Source: Candidatus Poribacteria bacterium (GTDB lineage: Bacteria; Poribacteria; WGA-4E; WGA-3G). Taken from it: a stretch of DNA of 62,169 nucleotides. The DNA is taken from assembly GCA_022821965.1 (NCBI GenBank), contig JAJECN010000032.1:1-62169 (forward strand). Reading direction: 5' to 3'. Every line of letters begins with the position of its first letter. The stretch's first letter is position 1. Shown here one piece after another: positions 52,050 to 61,285 of the stretch. The translations under genes were made by a program, and so were the position numbers. The notes below the pieces were generated by a model that was not told the DNA's origin, did no database searches, and worked only from the letters and a program-made list of their open reading frames with translations.

Positions 52050-53771
52050 ATGAACAAACTCTACTTCGGCGATAACCTCGAAATCCTACGCGAATTGGAC
52101 AACGAACGCGTCCACCTGATATGTACCGACCCACCCTTCAACTCCGGGCGCGACTACAACGCCTTCATCGGTGACTCCCTTGCACAGAAGAAAGCGTTTA
52201 CCGATACGTGGACATGGGACACCGCTGCACAAGACGCGCGCACCGACATTGAATCACGAGCAATCACCAGCGACACCTATAAAGCACTCGACAACTGCCT
52301 TAAGGGTTACGACTTAGTACTCCAAAACGCCGTATCCGGCAATAGTGGTGCAATGCGCGCCTACCTCGCCTTCATGGGACCCCGTCTCGCCGAAATGCAC
52401 CGAGTACTCACACCCACCGGCAGCATCTACCTCCACTGCGACCCGACCGCGAGCCACTATCTCAAAGGCGTTATGGACGCTATCTTTGGCGTGGAGAATT
52501 TCAGGAACGAGATTATCTGGCAACGCACCAATGCACATAACGACGGCAAGCAGTATGGCAGAGTCCACGATACGATTCTGTTCTATAGCAGGAGCAGTAA
52601 AGCCGTATGGAATCCTGTCTATATGGAGCATGATCCGGAGTACGTAAAGAAGGCTTATCGGTATAAGGACGAAAGAGGTCTCTACCAAGTAGGGGATCTG
52701 AACGCATCTGGGATTAGGCATGGTGAATCTGGGAAACCTTGGCGGAACGTAGATCCGAATGCCGTAGGTAATCACTGGCGAGCACCGCGTAGAGAAGCCT
52801 GGCCCGAAGGTGTTGAGCCACCTGACAATTATGAATCCCTTTCCGTTCACGAAAAACTGGATGTGTTGGATACGAACGGTTTAATTTACTGGCCCCCGAA
52901 GGGCAATATCCCAAGGTTTAAGCGGTATTTGTCCACATCAAAAGGAAGAAGAGTGCACGATATTATTACAGACATAAACCATCTCACAAGCAAATCTAAG
53001 GAGCACCAAGGTTACCCGACGCAAAAGCCACTCGCGCTTTATGAACGCCTGATAACTGCCTCCAGCAACGAAGGCGATATTGTTCTCGATCCGTTCTGTG
53101 GCTGTGGCACAACAATTGATGCCGCCCATGCCCTCAAACGTCAATGGTTGGGCATAGACCTAACAATCCTCGCCTTAGATCCGATGCGACAACGGTTGGC
53201 GGATCGGCACGGATTAGAGCCGTCTGTTGACTATCAAATCGAAGGCTATCCGACGAATATGCAGGAAGTCCGCAGACTCTTGAAAGAGGGAGACAAACGC
53301 AAATATCACGACTTCTCGAATTGGGCGGTGACACGGCTTGGACTGAGACCGACGAAAGATGTCGGTGATGGGGGACTCGACGGTGTCGGGCATGTCACCT
53401 TATGGAATCCGCAGCAGATGAAAGAGACAAACGCACGCATTCTCGCTGAGGTCAAGACCGGCAAACCCACTATTACCCAAGTCCGCGCTTTCTGCCGTGT
53501 GATGGACAAGAACAACGCCGAGGTCGGCATTTTTATCACCATTGAACCTGTCACTGCTAAAATGCGACAAGAAGCACAGGATATGGGCAGTTTTGAACAC
53601 AACAAAAAATCCTACCCTCGCCTCCAATTCTGGCGGATAGATGATACCTATTTCGAGAACCCGGATATTATCAACACCCTCGTCCGACTACCAGACGCGT
53701 GGCGAATCCGTCCCACCCAGAAATCGGAACGCCATTTCGATAGGCAGCAGATACGATTCCTACAGGGGTGA
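52050..53771 (+). CDS. DNA methyltransferase fused to a PD-(D/E)XK nuclease domain
   Basis: 573 residues. N-terminal amino-methyltransferase of the beta class: catalytic DPPFNSG at 27-33, GYPTQKP near residue 322, and the AdoMet site LDPFCGCGTT near 347-356 (the IV-to-I order of type III/beta enzymes). The last ~170 residues look like an Mrr/PD-(D/E)XK endonuclease: DVGDGGLDGVG with the Asp, then LAEVKTGKPTITQ with the Glu-x-Lys. So modification and cutting may be in one chain, as in single-protein restriction systems. No separate restriction subunit is nearby. The ATG directly follows a CTGACAGCCGATGGCTGAC repeat and has no good ribosome-binding site. Confidence 0.8.
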   Translation: MNKLYFGDNLEILRELDNERVHLICTDPPFNSGRDYNAFIGDSLAQKKAFTDTWTWDTAAQDARTDIESRAITSDTYKALDNCLKGYDLVLQNAVSGNSGAMRAYLAFMGPRLAEMHRVLTPTGSIYLHCDPTASHYLKGVMDAIFGVENFRNEIIWQRTNAHNDGKQYGRVHDTILFYSRSSKAVWNPVYMEHDPEYVKKAYRYKDERGLYQVGDLNASGIRHGESGKPWRNVDPNAVGNHWRAPRREAWPEGVEPPDNYESLSVHEKLDVLDTNGLIYWPPKGNIPRFKRYLSTSKGRRVHDIITDINHLTSKSKEHQGYPTQKPLALYERLITASSNEGDIVLDPFCGCGTTIDAAHALKRQWLGIDLTILALDPMRQRLADRHGLEPSVDYQIEGYPTNMQEVRRLLKEGDKRKYHDFSNWAVTRLGLRPTKDVGDGGLDGVGHVTLWNPQQMKETNARILAEVKTGKPTITQVRAFCRVMDKNNAEVGIFITIEPVTAKMRQEAQDMGSFEHNKKSYPRLQFWRIDDTYFENPDIINTLVRLPDAWRIRPTQKSERHFDRQQIRFLQG

Positions 53772-53879
53772 TAGCACCCACTACCTAAAGGCAGGGCTTC
53801 GGTTTCATACTAACCTCCGGGCTTGCATCTGATTACCGACAACTGATAACTGATAACCCCTCAGACATCCACAAATCCG

Positions 53880-53908
53880 TTGACAGAAACCGATTTTTGG
53901 AGTATAAT
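53880..53908 (+). promoter_or_regulatory. Perfect-consensus sigma-70 promoter
   Basis: TTGACA (53880-53885), 17 bases, TATAAT (53903-53908). The aldolase ATG is 145 bases downstream, leaving a fairly long leader. Confidence 0.8.
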
Positions 53909-54053
53909 TATAAAGGTTCGGGCGTGATGTGTCGCGCCTGCCTTAGTTGCGGAATAGCATCTGTATTACAAAAGTGAGTTTACACGCGCACCGCGGACAG
54001 TGGTTAACAGCAAGTTTGACTTACAAGCTGCACCAAAAAAGCGAGGGATGACA

Positions 54054-54761
54054 ATGTCAGCAGCAAATTTGAAACAGCGGATACATAACGGAGAACACGT
54101 CTATGGCGCTAACGTCTCTATGGCAGCAACTGCCGACGCGCTCGTCTCCAAAGTCGAAGACGGGGGCTACGATTTTGTCGCCGTAGATAGTCAGCATTCT
54201 CCATACAATGAAGATCGGCTTGTCGCGTTCTGTAATATGGCGAATGAATTGGGGATTCCGGTCAACTTTCGGATTAAGCATACCCGAAACGCCTATCTCA
54301 TCGGCAACTACCTTGATTTGGGACCCACTGGCATTGAGGTCCCGCAAGTTGAATTGGACGAAACGGTAAACGAAGCCGTTGCCTCCTTCTACTACCCGCA
54401 GCAGGGTATTCGGAGTTGGGGGGGTGCCCCTCGAGTAAATTCCGCAGGCAAAGAACGGCTCGAATACGCCGACTGGTGGAACTCCAATGGTATCCTCTGG
54501 ATGCAAATCGAATCTATAGAAGCTGTCACACATGCGCGATATCTCGCGAAACCGGGTGTTGATTGCCTCTCCTTCGGTCCTGCTGATTTGACATTTAGCA
54601 TTGAGAGTCATCCGAATCATGCGCTCCAAACCGTGGATGCCTGTGTTGAATACGTCGCTCGTGCCTTGGAAGGAACGACAACTGCTGTCTGTTTTAGAAA
54701 TGGTAACCCCAGCACACGTCAAAAGTATGCGGACATGGGCGTTACCGTCTTTTTGGAATAG
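54054..54761 (+). CDS. HpcH/HpaI family aldolase
   Basis: 235 residues. Class II metal-dependent aldolase of the HpcH/HpaI barrel: His in DSQHSPY, Arg in NFRIKH, Gln/Glu in WMQIESIEAV, and FGPADLTFS near the end. It cleaves or forms 4-hydroxy-2-ketoacids, and fits the sugar-acid theme of the window. ATG 54054 has GAGGG six bases upstream; a GTG-started frame from 54000 adds a poorly supported tail. A perfect promoter lies at 53880-53908. Confidence 0.88.
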   Translation: MSAANLKQRIHNGEHVYGANVSMAATADALVSKVEDGGYDFVAVDSQHSPYNEDRLVAFCNMANELGIPVNFRIKHTRNAYLIGNYLDLGPTGIEVPQVELDETVNEAVASFYYPQQGIRSWGGAPRVNSAGKERLEYADWWNSNGILWMQIESIEAVTHARYLAKPGVDCLSFGPADLTFSIESHPNHALQTVDACVEYVARALEGTTTAVCFRNGNPSTRQKYADMGVTVFLE

Positions 54762-54916
54762 CCATCAGCGGTCAGTTCGGTTTTTCTGCGAAAAACCTTT
54801 CAGTTGTCAGTTTTCAGTCTTCAGTTAAAAGATGCATCGTGGCAGTGATAAATAAAGCAACCCTCACAAGAAATTAACCGACAACTGATAACTGATAACT
54901 GGTAACTATTAAGAAC
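54762..54916. repeat. Dispersed repeats between the aldolase and the next gene
   Basis: CGGTTTTTCTGCGAAAAACC with TTTCAGTTGTCAGTT (54777-54812) matches 4888-4923. The run ACCGACAACTGATAACTGAT (54878 on) matches 53833-53858. The same words appear inside the RecD2 gene (59747-59780). No gene. Confidence 0.75.
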
Positions 54917-56245
54917 ATGTTGAATTACGGATTGGTAAGCACAGCAATAGGGGTAGACAGAGAGCGATTACTTGAAGGTGTCCGACTGTTAGCGGAAATC
55001 GCGCACAAACACAGTATACCCATAACATGGGCAGTGGACATTAAGTCTGCTCCAGTCGTCGCTAAAGTATTTGAAACATGGCATACAGAAAATGGCGACA
55101 CTCCTTTGTTGATGCTTGATATTAAACCGATCTGGGAGACAAATTGGGAGAGGGAAAGGAACGCGAATCCGGGTGCCAGCACAGAAGCCATGGCGACGCA
55201 TCTCGTCAAGATGCGAGAGCGGTTACCCGAGTATATAACCAAGGAATGCGAAAAACTGAAGCGCGCAATGCCTTGGGCAGTGCTTAACATCGCAGGCGCA
55301 ATCTACAAGAACGATGTTTTCCTGCGCGCACTTGAACAGACTGGGTTCCGGGGACTCTGGGGCTATCATTGGAATCAACAAGATATTGGTGAGACCAATC
55401 CGAACGCGCTGGAAGTGGAAATCGACCGTGGCGGGTTTGGGTGCTTTTATCCACTTGAGGCACCAACGTCCGCTGATGCTGTTGCAATGCGAGGGACCGC
55501 TGATGAGAACCGTACGCAATCGTTTGAGAAAATTGTTGGCGTTCCCTACCATACCGCCGATCATCTTGCCGAGGATACACATAATCTTCGCGCCGCACTC
55601 TTAAATGGAACGGCACAACAGCATTACGATACCTATTTGGAGAACACGGCGTGGAATCAGTGGCTCGGTTATGTAGAACATATTAATCCGCTCACCGTCG
55701 CGCATCTCGGACAAGACGGACTTGACCGGCTGGATGCATACTTTGCACACGTCGTGAGTGTTGAAAATACGAAGCCGCTACTGCTTTCTCAGATGGTTGA
55801 CGATTACATAACACATTGTAAACTGACCGAACCGGTGGCTGTTATAGCCACGAGTACGGAGGCACAAGAGGAAACTGTCAGTCCGAACTCTACGTTAAAG
55901 ATGTTTTACTGTGACGCTGCGTGCGAATTCACCTTTGTTGAAGGTGTTATGGATCCCGTTGTAATCAAAAATTATGCGAGCGAACGGGTGTTGCAATCTG
56001 AGGCTACGAAACCTGTTCTAATAGGCTTTTCGCCAACTCGCTATCGGACACAACTACATATCGTTATCACGGTAGAATCAACGAAAGCGATGCCCTATGG
56101 GATAGCAGTGTGGGGCGACCACAACGGTTTACGACTCACCGAGTCTAACGCCGATGATGTCAGATGGGTCGGAGAACATTCGCTTTTTATACGTCTCACA
56201 TTACAACCCGGGAAAAACGAATTTAGTGTAAAATTGACAATCTAA
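54917..56245 (+). CDS. Protein of unknown function, barrel-like N-terminal domain
   Basis: 442 residues, no family recognised with confidence. The N-terminus (LLAEIAHKHSIPITWAVDI) recalls polysaccharide-deacetylase-like or related 7-stranded barrels, and 'GFRGLWGYHW' could be a barrel strand. The C-terminus has beta-sandwich features (IAVWGDHNGLRLTE, FIRLTLQPGKNEFSVKL), as in carbohydrate-active enzymes. No signal peptide. The ribosome-binding site is poor; the start lies just after repeats. A carbohydrate-linked role is a guess. Confidence 0.6.
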   Translation: MLNYGLVSTAIGVDRERLLEGVRLLAEIAHKHSIPITWAVDIKSAPVVAKVFETWHTENGDTPLLMLDIKPIWETNWERERNANPGASTEAMATHLVKMRERLPEYITKECEKLKRAMPWAVLNIAGAIYKNDVFLRALEQTGFRGLWGYHWNQQDIGETNPNALEVEIDRGGFGCFYPLEAPTSADAVAMRGTADENRTQSFEKIVGVPYHTADHLAEDTHNLRAALLNGTAQQHYDTYLENTAWNQWLGYVEHINPLTVAHLGQDGLDRLDAYFAHVVSVENTKPLLLSQMVDDYITHCKLTEPVAVIATSTEAQEETVSPNSTLKMFYCDAACEFTFVEGVMDPVVIKNYASERVLQSEATKPVLIGFSPTRYRTQLHIVITVESTKAMPYGIAVWGDHNGLRLTESNADDVRWVGEHSLFIRLTLQPGKNEFSVKLTI

Positions 56246-56585
56246 TCATTTAATAATCACCTCCGCTGGCGGGGTTTGTAACCCCGCCATTTACCGACAC
56301 CTCCGCTGGCGGGGTTTAATGAAGTTTAAGAAAATATTTCGGTAATTCTATATTTTTCCCGGGCCGGTAGATGCGGTTTCCTAACCGCACCGAACTTCCC
56401 TAAAAATTACCGAATTTTTAAATTAAGCTTCATATAACCCCGCCAATCTTTTGGTGTATAGGTGATTGTGGATTGACGATAAACGAGGATGGAGTAAAGA
56501 AAATTCTTGGAATCTATTCGTTCACCGTGATGGTGTTCAAATTTATTGAAAAACCAATCGTTAGAAATCGAAAAGGAAAGAAATA
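56246..56585. other. Gene-free region with a nested mobile element
   Basis: 340 bases. An intact hairpin (56262-56288) is followed by a second hairpin whose loop contains the MITE-like element at 56319-56433. The final 140 bases show no clear promoter. Confidence 0.75.
56319..56433. mobile_element. 115-base MITE-like element, copy 2, nested in a hairpin
   Basis: Ends ATGAAGTTTAAGAAAATATT and AAATTAAGCTTCAT are inverted copies; the centre is a GATGCGGTT-TCCT-AACCGCACC palindrome. The flanks GGCGGGGTT (56308-56316) and AACCCCGCC (56436-56444) pair exactly, so the element lies in a hairpin loop. Copy 1: 28980-29096. Confidence 0.85.
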
Positions 56586-57818
56586 ATGGAAAAAGTATTA
56601 GGGCTCAAATGCCGCGAATGTGGTCAGAAATATCCCAAAGAGCCTCTTCACGTTTGCGAGTTCTGTTTTGGGCCTCTGGAAGTAGACTATGACTATGAAG
56701 TGATACGAAAATCTATCTCAAGGCGTTCAATAGAGAGCGGTCCAGAAAGTATGTGGCGTTATGCGGATCTCCTGCCGATAGACGGTGAACCGACGGATGG
56801 CGAGAACACCGGGTTCACTCCTCTCGTTCGCGCCAAAAATCTCGCAGATGCGCTCGGGGTCAAGGAGATTTATATCAAAGATGACACTGTCTGTCATCCG
56901 ACGTTTTCCTTTAAAGATCGGGTTGTTGCAGTCGCCTTGAGCAAAGCGAAGGAATTCGACTTTGACACTGTCTCCTGTGCGTCTACTGGCAATCTTGCCA
57001 ACGCTGTTGCCGCACACGCCGCTATAGCGAAACTGAATTGTTTTCTCTTTATCCCCGCGGATCTTGAGGTCGGCAAAGTCGTCGCATCCCTCGTTTACGG
57101 TCCCACAGTCGTAGGCATCACTGGCACTTATGACGATGTCAACCGGCTTTGCAGTGAAATTGGTGGGGTCTATCCATGGGCATTTGTTAACATCAACATC
57201 CGTCCTTTCTATGCTGAAGGCTCGAAAACCCTCTGTTTTGAACTACTCGAACAACTCGGTTGGAAGGCACCCGCACATATCGTGGCACCTGCCGCTGGTG
57301 GTTCTCTTATCACAAAGATTGGCAAGGCATTAAAAGAATTCCACATTTTGGATTTAATAGACAAACCGAACACTAAAATCCACGTCGCCCAAGCGGAAGG
57401 TTGTGGTCCCATCGTCAACACATACAAAGAGAATGGCGACTTTGTAAAGCCTGTCAGACCGAACACAATCGCGAAATCCCTTGCTATTGGAAATCCAGCA
57501 GATGGTATCTATGCTGTTGATACAGTCCGAAATTCCGGTGGAGTCGGCGAACACGCCACCGATGGTGAGATCGTGGCGGCGATAAAACTCCTCGCTTCTA
57601 CAGAAGGCATCTTCACCGAAACTGCTGGCGGTGTTACGCTCGCCGCTGCACAAAAGTTGATAGAGAACGACCACATTGGGCGGGATGAATCGATAGTTCT
57701 CGCTATCACGGGTAATGGACTGAAAACCGTTGAGGCACTCCAAGATAAAACCGATAAACCTCACACCATTCCACCGCAACTCAACGCTTTTCGGAAATTA
57801 ATGACGGAAATTGAATAG
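56586..57818 (+). CDS. thrC: Threonine synthase
   Basis: 410 residues. Converts O-phosphohomoserine to threonine with PLP. The N-terminal zinc-ribbon-like four Cys (CRECGQKYP..CEFCF) is typical of this branch. PLP Lys in PTFSFKDR, GFTPLVRAKNLA before it, and STGNLANA as the phosphate loop. TETAGGVTLAAAQKL is a late conserved block. AAGGAAAG precedes the ATG. No other threonine-pathway gene is nearby. Confidence 0.93.
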   Translation: MEKVLGLKCRECGQKYPKEPLHVCEFCFGPLEVDYDYEVIRKSISRRSIESGPESMWRYADLLPIDGEPTDGENTGFTPLVRAKNLADALGVKEIYIKDDTVCHPTFSFKDRVVAVALSKAKEFDFDTVSCASTGNLANAVAAHAAIAKLNCFLFIPADLEVGKVVASLVYGPTVVGITGTYDDVNRLCSEIGGVYPWAFVNINIRPFYAEGSKTLCFELLEQLGWKAPAHIVAPAAGGSLITKIGKALKEFHILDLIDKPNTKIHVAQAEGCGPIVNTYKENGDFVKPVRPNTIAKSLAIGNPADGIYAVDTVRNSGGVGEHATDGEIVAAIKLLASTEGIFTETAGGVTLAAAQKLIENDHIGRDESIVLAITGNGLKTVEALQDKTDKPHTIPPQLNAFRKLMTEIE

Positions 57819-57897
57819 GCCACAAATGGCAGTCGGCGGTCAGGACGTTCGCTACGCTCACCTTTAGGAATCAATCGTAAACCTGTGGTCGCTATTG

Positions 57898-58019
57898 TTA
57901 TACCATTTCTGATTGAACTTGTAGCATAAACTTTTAGTTTGTGCTCCCTTGTAGCATAGACTGTTAGTCTGTGCACTCAGGTGCCGTTAATGCGATATAA
58001 ACTTTTAGAAATGGTATTA
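57898..58019. mobile_element. 122-base element with TATACCATTTCT inverted ends
   Basis: Left TTATACCATTTCT (57898-57910) and right AGAAATGGTATTA (58007-58019) match as inverted repeats at 12 of 13 positions. Inside are two hairpin words, TTGTAGCATAAACTTTTAGT and TTGTAGCATAGACTGTTAGT, the latter related to 14961-14984. A part of the left end recurs at 17160-17171. Confidence 0.65.
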
Positions 58020-58095
58020 TTTCTTGTCAGAACATCTCTTTGCTGATAGCCGAAAGCCCTAACACTGGTGGCTTCTATACGGAGGGATAAGAAAC

Positions 58096-58779
58096 ATGAC
58101 ACAACAAGAAATCCACGAAGTCGAGGAAGGAATACGTCCACCAGAGAGTATCAAGATGACCCTGGAGGAGTTTCTGGAGCAGGATGTAGAGGGGTATGAA
58201 TACATAGACGGCAAATTAGTACCAAAATCACCCCCACTTCCTCCAGAGATGTGCTCAATACCTACCACAATGACGTTGGAGGAGTTTCTGGAGCAGGATG
58301 TAGAGGGATATGAATACGTTAACGGAGAATTAGTACCAATGGCACCGCCGTCGAGAGAACATGGTGAAATTAGTGTCAATGTCATTCGATACTTGGACGC
58401 GCATGTGTATCAGAATAAACTGGGGCGCTTGTATACGGCAGAGACGACATTTCAGATTGGGGATCGTACAGCAAAACCTGATGTCGCATTCGTTGCCACT
58501 GCACAGTTGACTGGCGACAAAACAAAGGGTTTTTCCATACCTCCGGATCTGGCAATTGAGGTTGTTTCTCCTTCAGATGTGCAGTCTCGTGTTGTCGAAA
58601 AGGCACTTGCGTATTTGAATGCGGGGACCCGCCTCGTCTGGGTTCTTGAACCTGTTTCCAAAACAGTAACGGTATATCGCTCTGAGACAGACATTGAGAC
58701 GCTCACGCGCGACGACACACTCACCGGCGAGGATGTTGTACCAGGATTCACCTGCTCGGTTGATCACTTGTTTGAGTAG
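58096..58779 (+). CDS. Uma2 family (DUF820) putative endonuclease with a duplicated N-terminus
   Basis: 227 residues. The Uma2/PD-(D/E)XK core is present: Asp in AKPDVAFVAT and Glu in DLAIEVVSPSD, with YLNAGTRLVWVLEP after it. The first ~38-residue segment (MTLEEFLEQDVEGYEY...G.LVP) occurs twice in tandem, at residues about 21-46 and 59-84, with only a few changes; other family members have it once. Uma2 proteins are thought to be nucleases with unclear role, very numerous in cyanobacteria and Poribacteria-type genomes. GGAGGG precedes the ATG. It lies upstream of RecD2 with a 32-base gap. Confidence 0.88.
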   Translation: MTQQEIHEVEEGIRPPESIKMTLEEFLEQDVEGYEYIDGKLVPKSPPLPPEMCSIPTTMTLEEFLEQDVEGYEYVNGELVPMAPPSREHGEISVNVIRYLDAHVYQNKLGRLYTAETTFQIGDRTAKPDVAFVATAQLTGDKTKGFSIPPDLAIEVVSPSDVQSRVVEKALAYLNAGTRLVWVLEPVSKTVTVYRSETDIETLTRDDTLTGEDVVPGFTCSVDHLFE

Positions 58780-58785
58780 TTCGTT

Positions 58786-58814
58786 ACCGTTCCGCAAGGA
58801 AAAATAAAAAAATG
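58786..58814 (+). promoter_or_regulatory. Recurring leader carrying a ribosome-binding site
   Basis: ACCGTTCCGCAAGGAAAAAT, then A-rich spacer and the RecD2 ATG. It matches the leaders at 170-198 and 17054-17082 with one small change (ACCGTTCC for ACCGAACC). Confidence 0.7.
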
Positions 58815-61202
58815 GAGACATTGCAGGGTATACTTGAGCGCATCGTCTATGAAAACCCTGACACCGGCTACACAGTCGGACGACTTTCCGCGCGCGACCA
58901 TTCCGAACTCATCACTGTCGTCGGCAATTTAGCATCTATCAATGCTGGCGAGAGCCTTCTCCTCCAAGGCGAGTGGGTGGACAACGCCAAATACGGCAGA
59001 CAGTTCCAAATTGAGAAATATGAAACCATCCTACCTGCAAACATCGTCGGCTTAAGAAAATACCTCGGTTCAGGTCTCATCAAGGGTATCGGTCCAAAGA
59101 TGGCAGCACTCATCGTCCGAAAGTTCGGTATGGATACGATGGATGTCATTGAATACGAACCTGACAAACTGGCGCGCGTCCCCGGCATTGGGCGGAAGCG
59201 TGTGAAGATGATCAAGGAAGCATGGGAAGCACAGCGCGAGATTAAAAACGTCATGCTTTTCCTGCAATCCCACGATGTAAGCACAGCGCACGCCGCAAAG
59301 ATTTACAAGACTTATGAGAGCGATGCAATCCCAATTGTCACAGAAAATCCATATCGTCTCGCTGACGACATTTACGGCATCGGATTCGTAACAGCGGACA
59401 CAATCGCGCAGAAACTCGGCATAGATAAGGACGCACCACAACGGGTGCAAGCAGGAATTAAATATGTTCTCAGCCAAAAGGCAGATGACGGACACGTCTT
59501 TCAACACCGTGCCGAACTTATTGAGGCGTGCCAGACGATGCTTGAGCAGGAGCCAGAAGCGATTGAGGAAGGTATCTCTGCACTCATTGAAACAGAAGAA
59601 ATTATTAATCCCAGTTTTACAGACCTCCCAGACCCCGACGAACAGGTTAGCATAGACGAGTCGCAGGAGGACTATGAGATTAGCAGTCAGCAGTCAGCAG
59701 TCAGCAGTCAGCAAGAACTTCCCGATACGGATGAGCAATCTCTTTCAACTGACAACCGACAACTGACAACCGATAACCACTCCGCCATCTATCTCGCCCC
59801 CTTTTTCTATGCAGAACTCGGTGTTGCCAATCAGTTTTTGAGGCTCCTGAATTCCGATGAAAGACACGACACCGGTCACGTCCAAACCGATGCGGCATCC
59901 CTTGCCCAATTGGAGAGCGAGATGCGTATCCGTTTCGCACCGCAGCAATGTGAGGCGATCCATACGGCGATGACAGCGCGTGCGCTGATTCTTACGGGCG
60001 GTCCCGGTACTGGCAAAACGACAACCACGGTCGGCATGATTCGGCTGTTTGAGGCACAAGGCAAGCATATCACTTTGACAGCACCTACAGGACGTGCCGC
60101 CAAACGTCTCAGCGAGACAACCGGCGGTGAAGCCAAAACCATCCATCGACTCCTTGAATTCTCACCACAAATTAATGCCTTTAAACGGAATCGACAGAAC
60201 CCTTTAGACACGGATGTTGTTATTGTTGATGAAACATCTATGGTAGACCTCGTTCTGATGAACCGTCTGATGCAGGCAATCCGTCCGAGTACCACCGTCA
60301 TCCTCATCGGTGACACCGATCAGCTTCCCTCTGTTGGTGCGGGCAATGTCCTAAAAGAACTCATTGATTCTCAAAAGGTACCTGTCATTCAACTGACCGA
60401 GATATTCCGCCAAGCGCAGGAAAGTATGATTGTCACAAATGCGCATCGTATTAACAAAGGCGATTTCCCAGAACTCACCGGCGACACAGACCGAAACTTT
60501 TTCTTCATGGAGGAAGACGATCCCGAAGAAATTACCGAATTGGTATGTTCCCTCATCGCGGATCGGTTACCGCAGCACTACGATTATCATCCAGTGGACG
60601 ACATCCAACTCCTATGTCCGATGCGTCGTGGGACCCTCGGCACTGAAAACCTCAACAGACGGCTCCAAGAGGTGTTGAACCCGGAATATACTGCGCCGGT
60701 CTACCGCCATCCCTTGGAAAAATCGCGGTTCGGAGCCCATTCCTATGCGCGAGAATCACGCCCGAAAGACCAGCCCATCACAGCAGGTGGATTCCGCGTC
60801 GGTGATAAAGTGATGCAAGTCCGCAATAACTACGACTATGACGTGTTTAACGGCGATATCGGAAGGGTTGTCGCGATTGAGCACATTGACAAAAAAGTCT
60901 ACATCCAGTTTCCTGATAAACAGGTGGCTTACGATACAGCGGATCTGGGGGAACTCGTGTTGGCGTATGCCACGACGATCCATAAAGCACAGGGCAGCGA
61001 GTATCCTGTCGTTGTTATTCCTTTACACACGCAACACTATCTGATGTTGCAGCGGAATCTTCTTTACACCGGTATCACCCGCGCGAGGGAGCGCGTCGTG
61101 ATCGTCGGTACTAAACAGGCACTCGGCATCTGTATCCGTAACAATCAGGTCATGCAACGCAACAGTTACCTCGCCGAACGCCTTCAAGGGTGGGGAGATT
61201 AA
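58812..61202 (+). CDS. recD2: RecD2-type ATP-dependent DNA helicase
   Basis: 796 residues. Superfamily 1B 5'-3' helicase. N-terminal OB-like and helix-hairpin-helix region (GIGPKMAALIVRKFG, VPGIGRKRVKMIKE), Walker A GGPGTGKTTTT near residue 395, Walker B VDETSMVD, motif III LIGDTDQLPSVGAG, and late motifs TTIHKAQGSEYPVV and LLYTGITRARERV. It acts in DNA repair without RecBC. Residues about 290-323 (SSQQSAVSSQQ, then TDNRQLTTDNHS) are encoded by repeats otherwise found between genes, placed between the N-terminal and motor parts. The start follows the recurring leader. Confidence 0.93.
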   Translation: METLQGILERIVYENPDTGYTVGRLSARDHSELITVVGNLASINAGESLLLQGEWVDNAKYGRQFQIEKYETILPANIVGLRKYLGSGLIKGIGPKMAALIVRKFGMDTMDVIEYEPDKLARVPGIGRKRVKMIKEAWEAQREIKNVMLFLQSHDVSTAHAAKIYKTYESDAIPIVTENPYRLADDIYGIGFVTADTIAQKLGIDKDAPQRVQAGIKYVLSQKADDGHVFQHRAELIEACQTMLEQEPEAIEEGISALIETEEIINPSFTDLPDPDEQVSIDESQEDYEISSQQSAVSSQQELPDTDEQSLSTDNRQLTTDNHSAIYLAPFFYAELGVANQFLRLLNSDERHDTGHVQTDAASLAQLESEMRIRFAPQQCEAIHTAMTARALILTGGPGTGKTTTTVGMIRLFEAQGKHITLTAPTGRAAKRLSETTGGEAKTIHRLLEFSPQINAFKRNRQNPLDTDVVIVDETSMVDLVLMNRLMQAIRPSTTVILIGDTDQLPSVGAGNVLKELIDSQKVPVIQLTEIFRQAQESMIVTNAHRINKGDFPELTGDTDRNFFFMEEDDPEEITELVCSLIADRLPQHYDYHPVDDIQLLCPMRRGTLGTENLNRRLQEVLNPEYTAPVYRHPLEKSRFGAHSYARESRPKDQPITAGGFRVGDKVMQVRNNYDYDVFNGDIGRVVAIEHIDKKVYIQFPDKQVAYDTADLGELVLAYATTIHKAQGSEYPVVVIPLHTQHYLMLQRNLLYTGITRARERVVIVGTKQALGICIRNNQVMQRNSYLAERLQGWGD
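59682..59780. repeat. Intergenic-type repeats within the RecD2 gene
   Basis: 4.5 tandem copies of the 7-base AGCAGTC (59682-59713), then a CAACTGACAACCGACAACTG run (59747-59780) of the same words as 53833-53858 and 54878-54905. The reading frame is kept. Confidence 0.85.
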
Positions 61203-61285
61203 CCCAGCCCAAGCATCGCGCCGGGCGACTCTACCGAGAGGCAAGTGAACATCTTTCGGAAACCCCCAAGCAAAACACCCACTTC

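Noticed and set aside
54057..54722. 221-codon antisense open frame in the aldolase gene
   Set aside because: The sense strand has a full set of HpcH/HpaI motifs; the antisense frame has no recognisable content.
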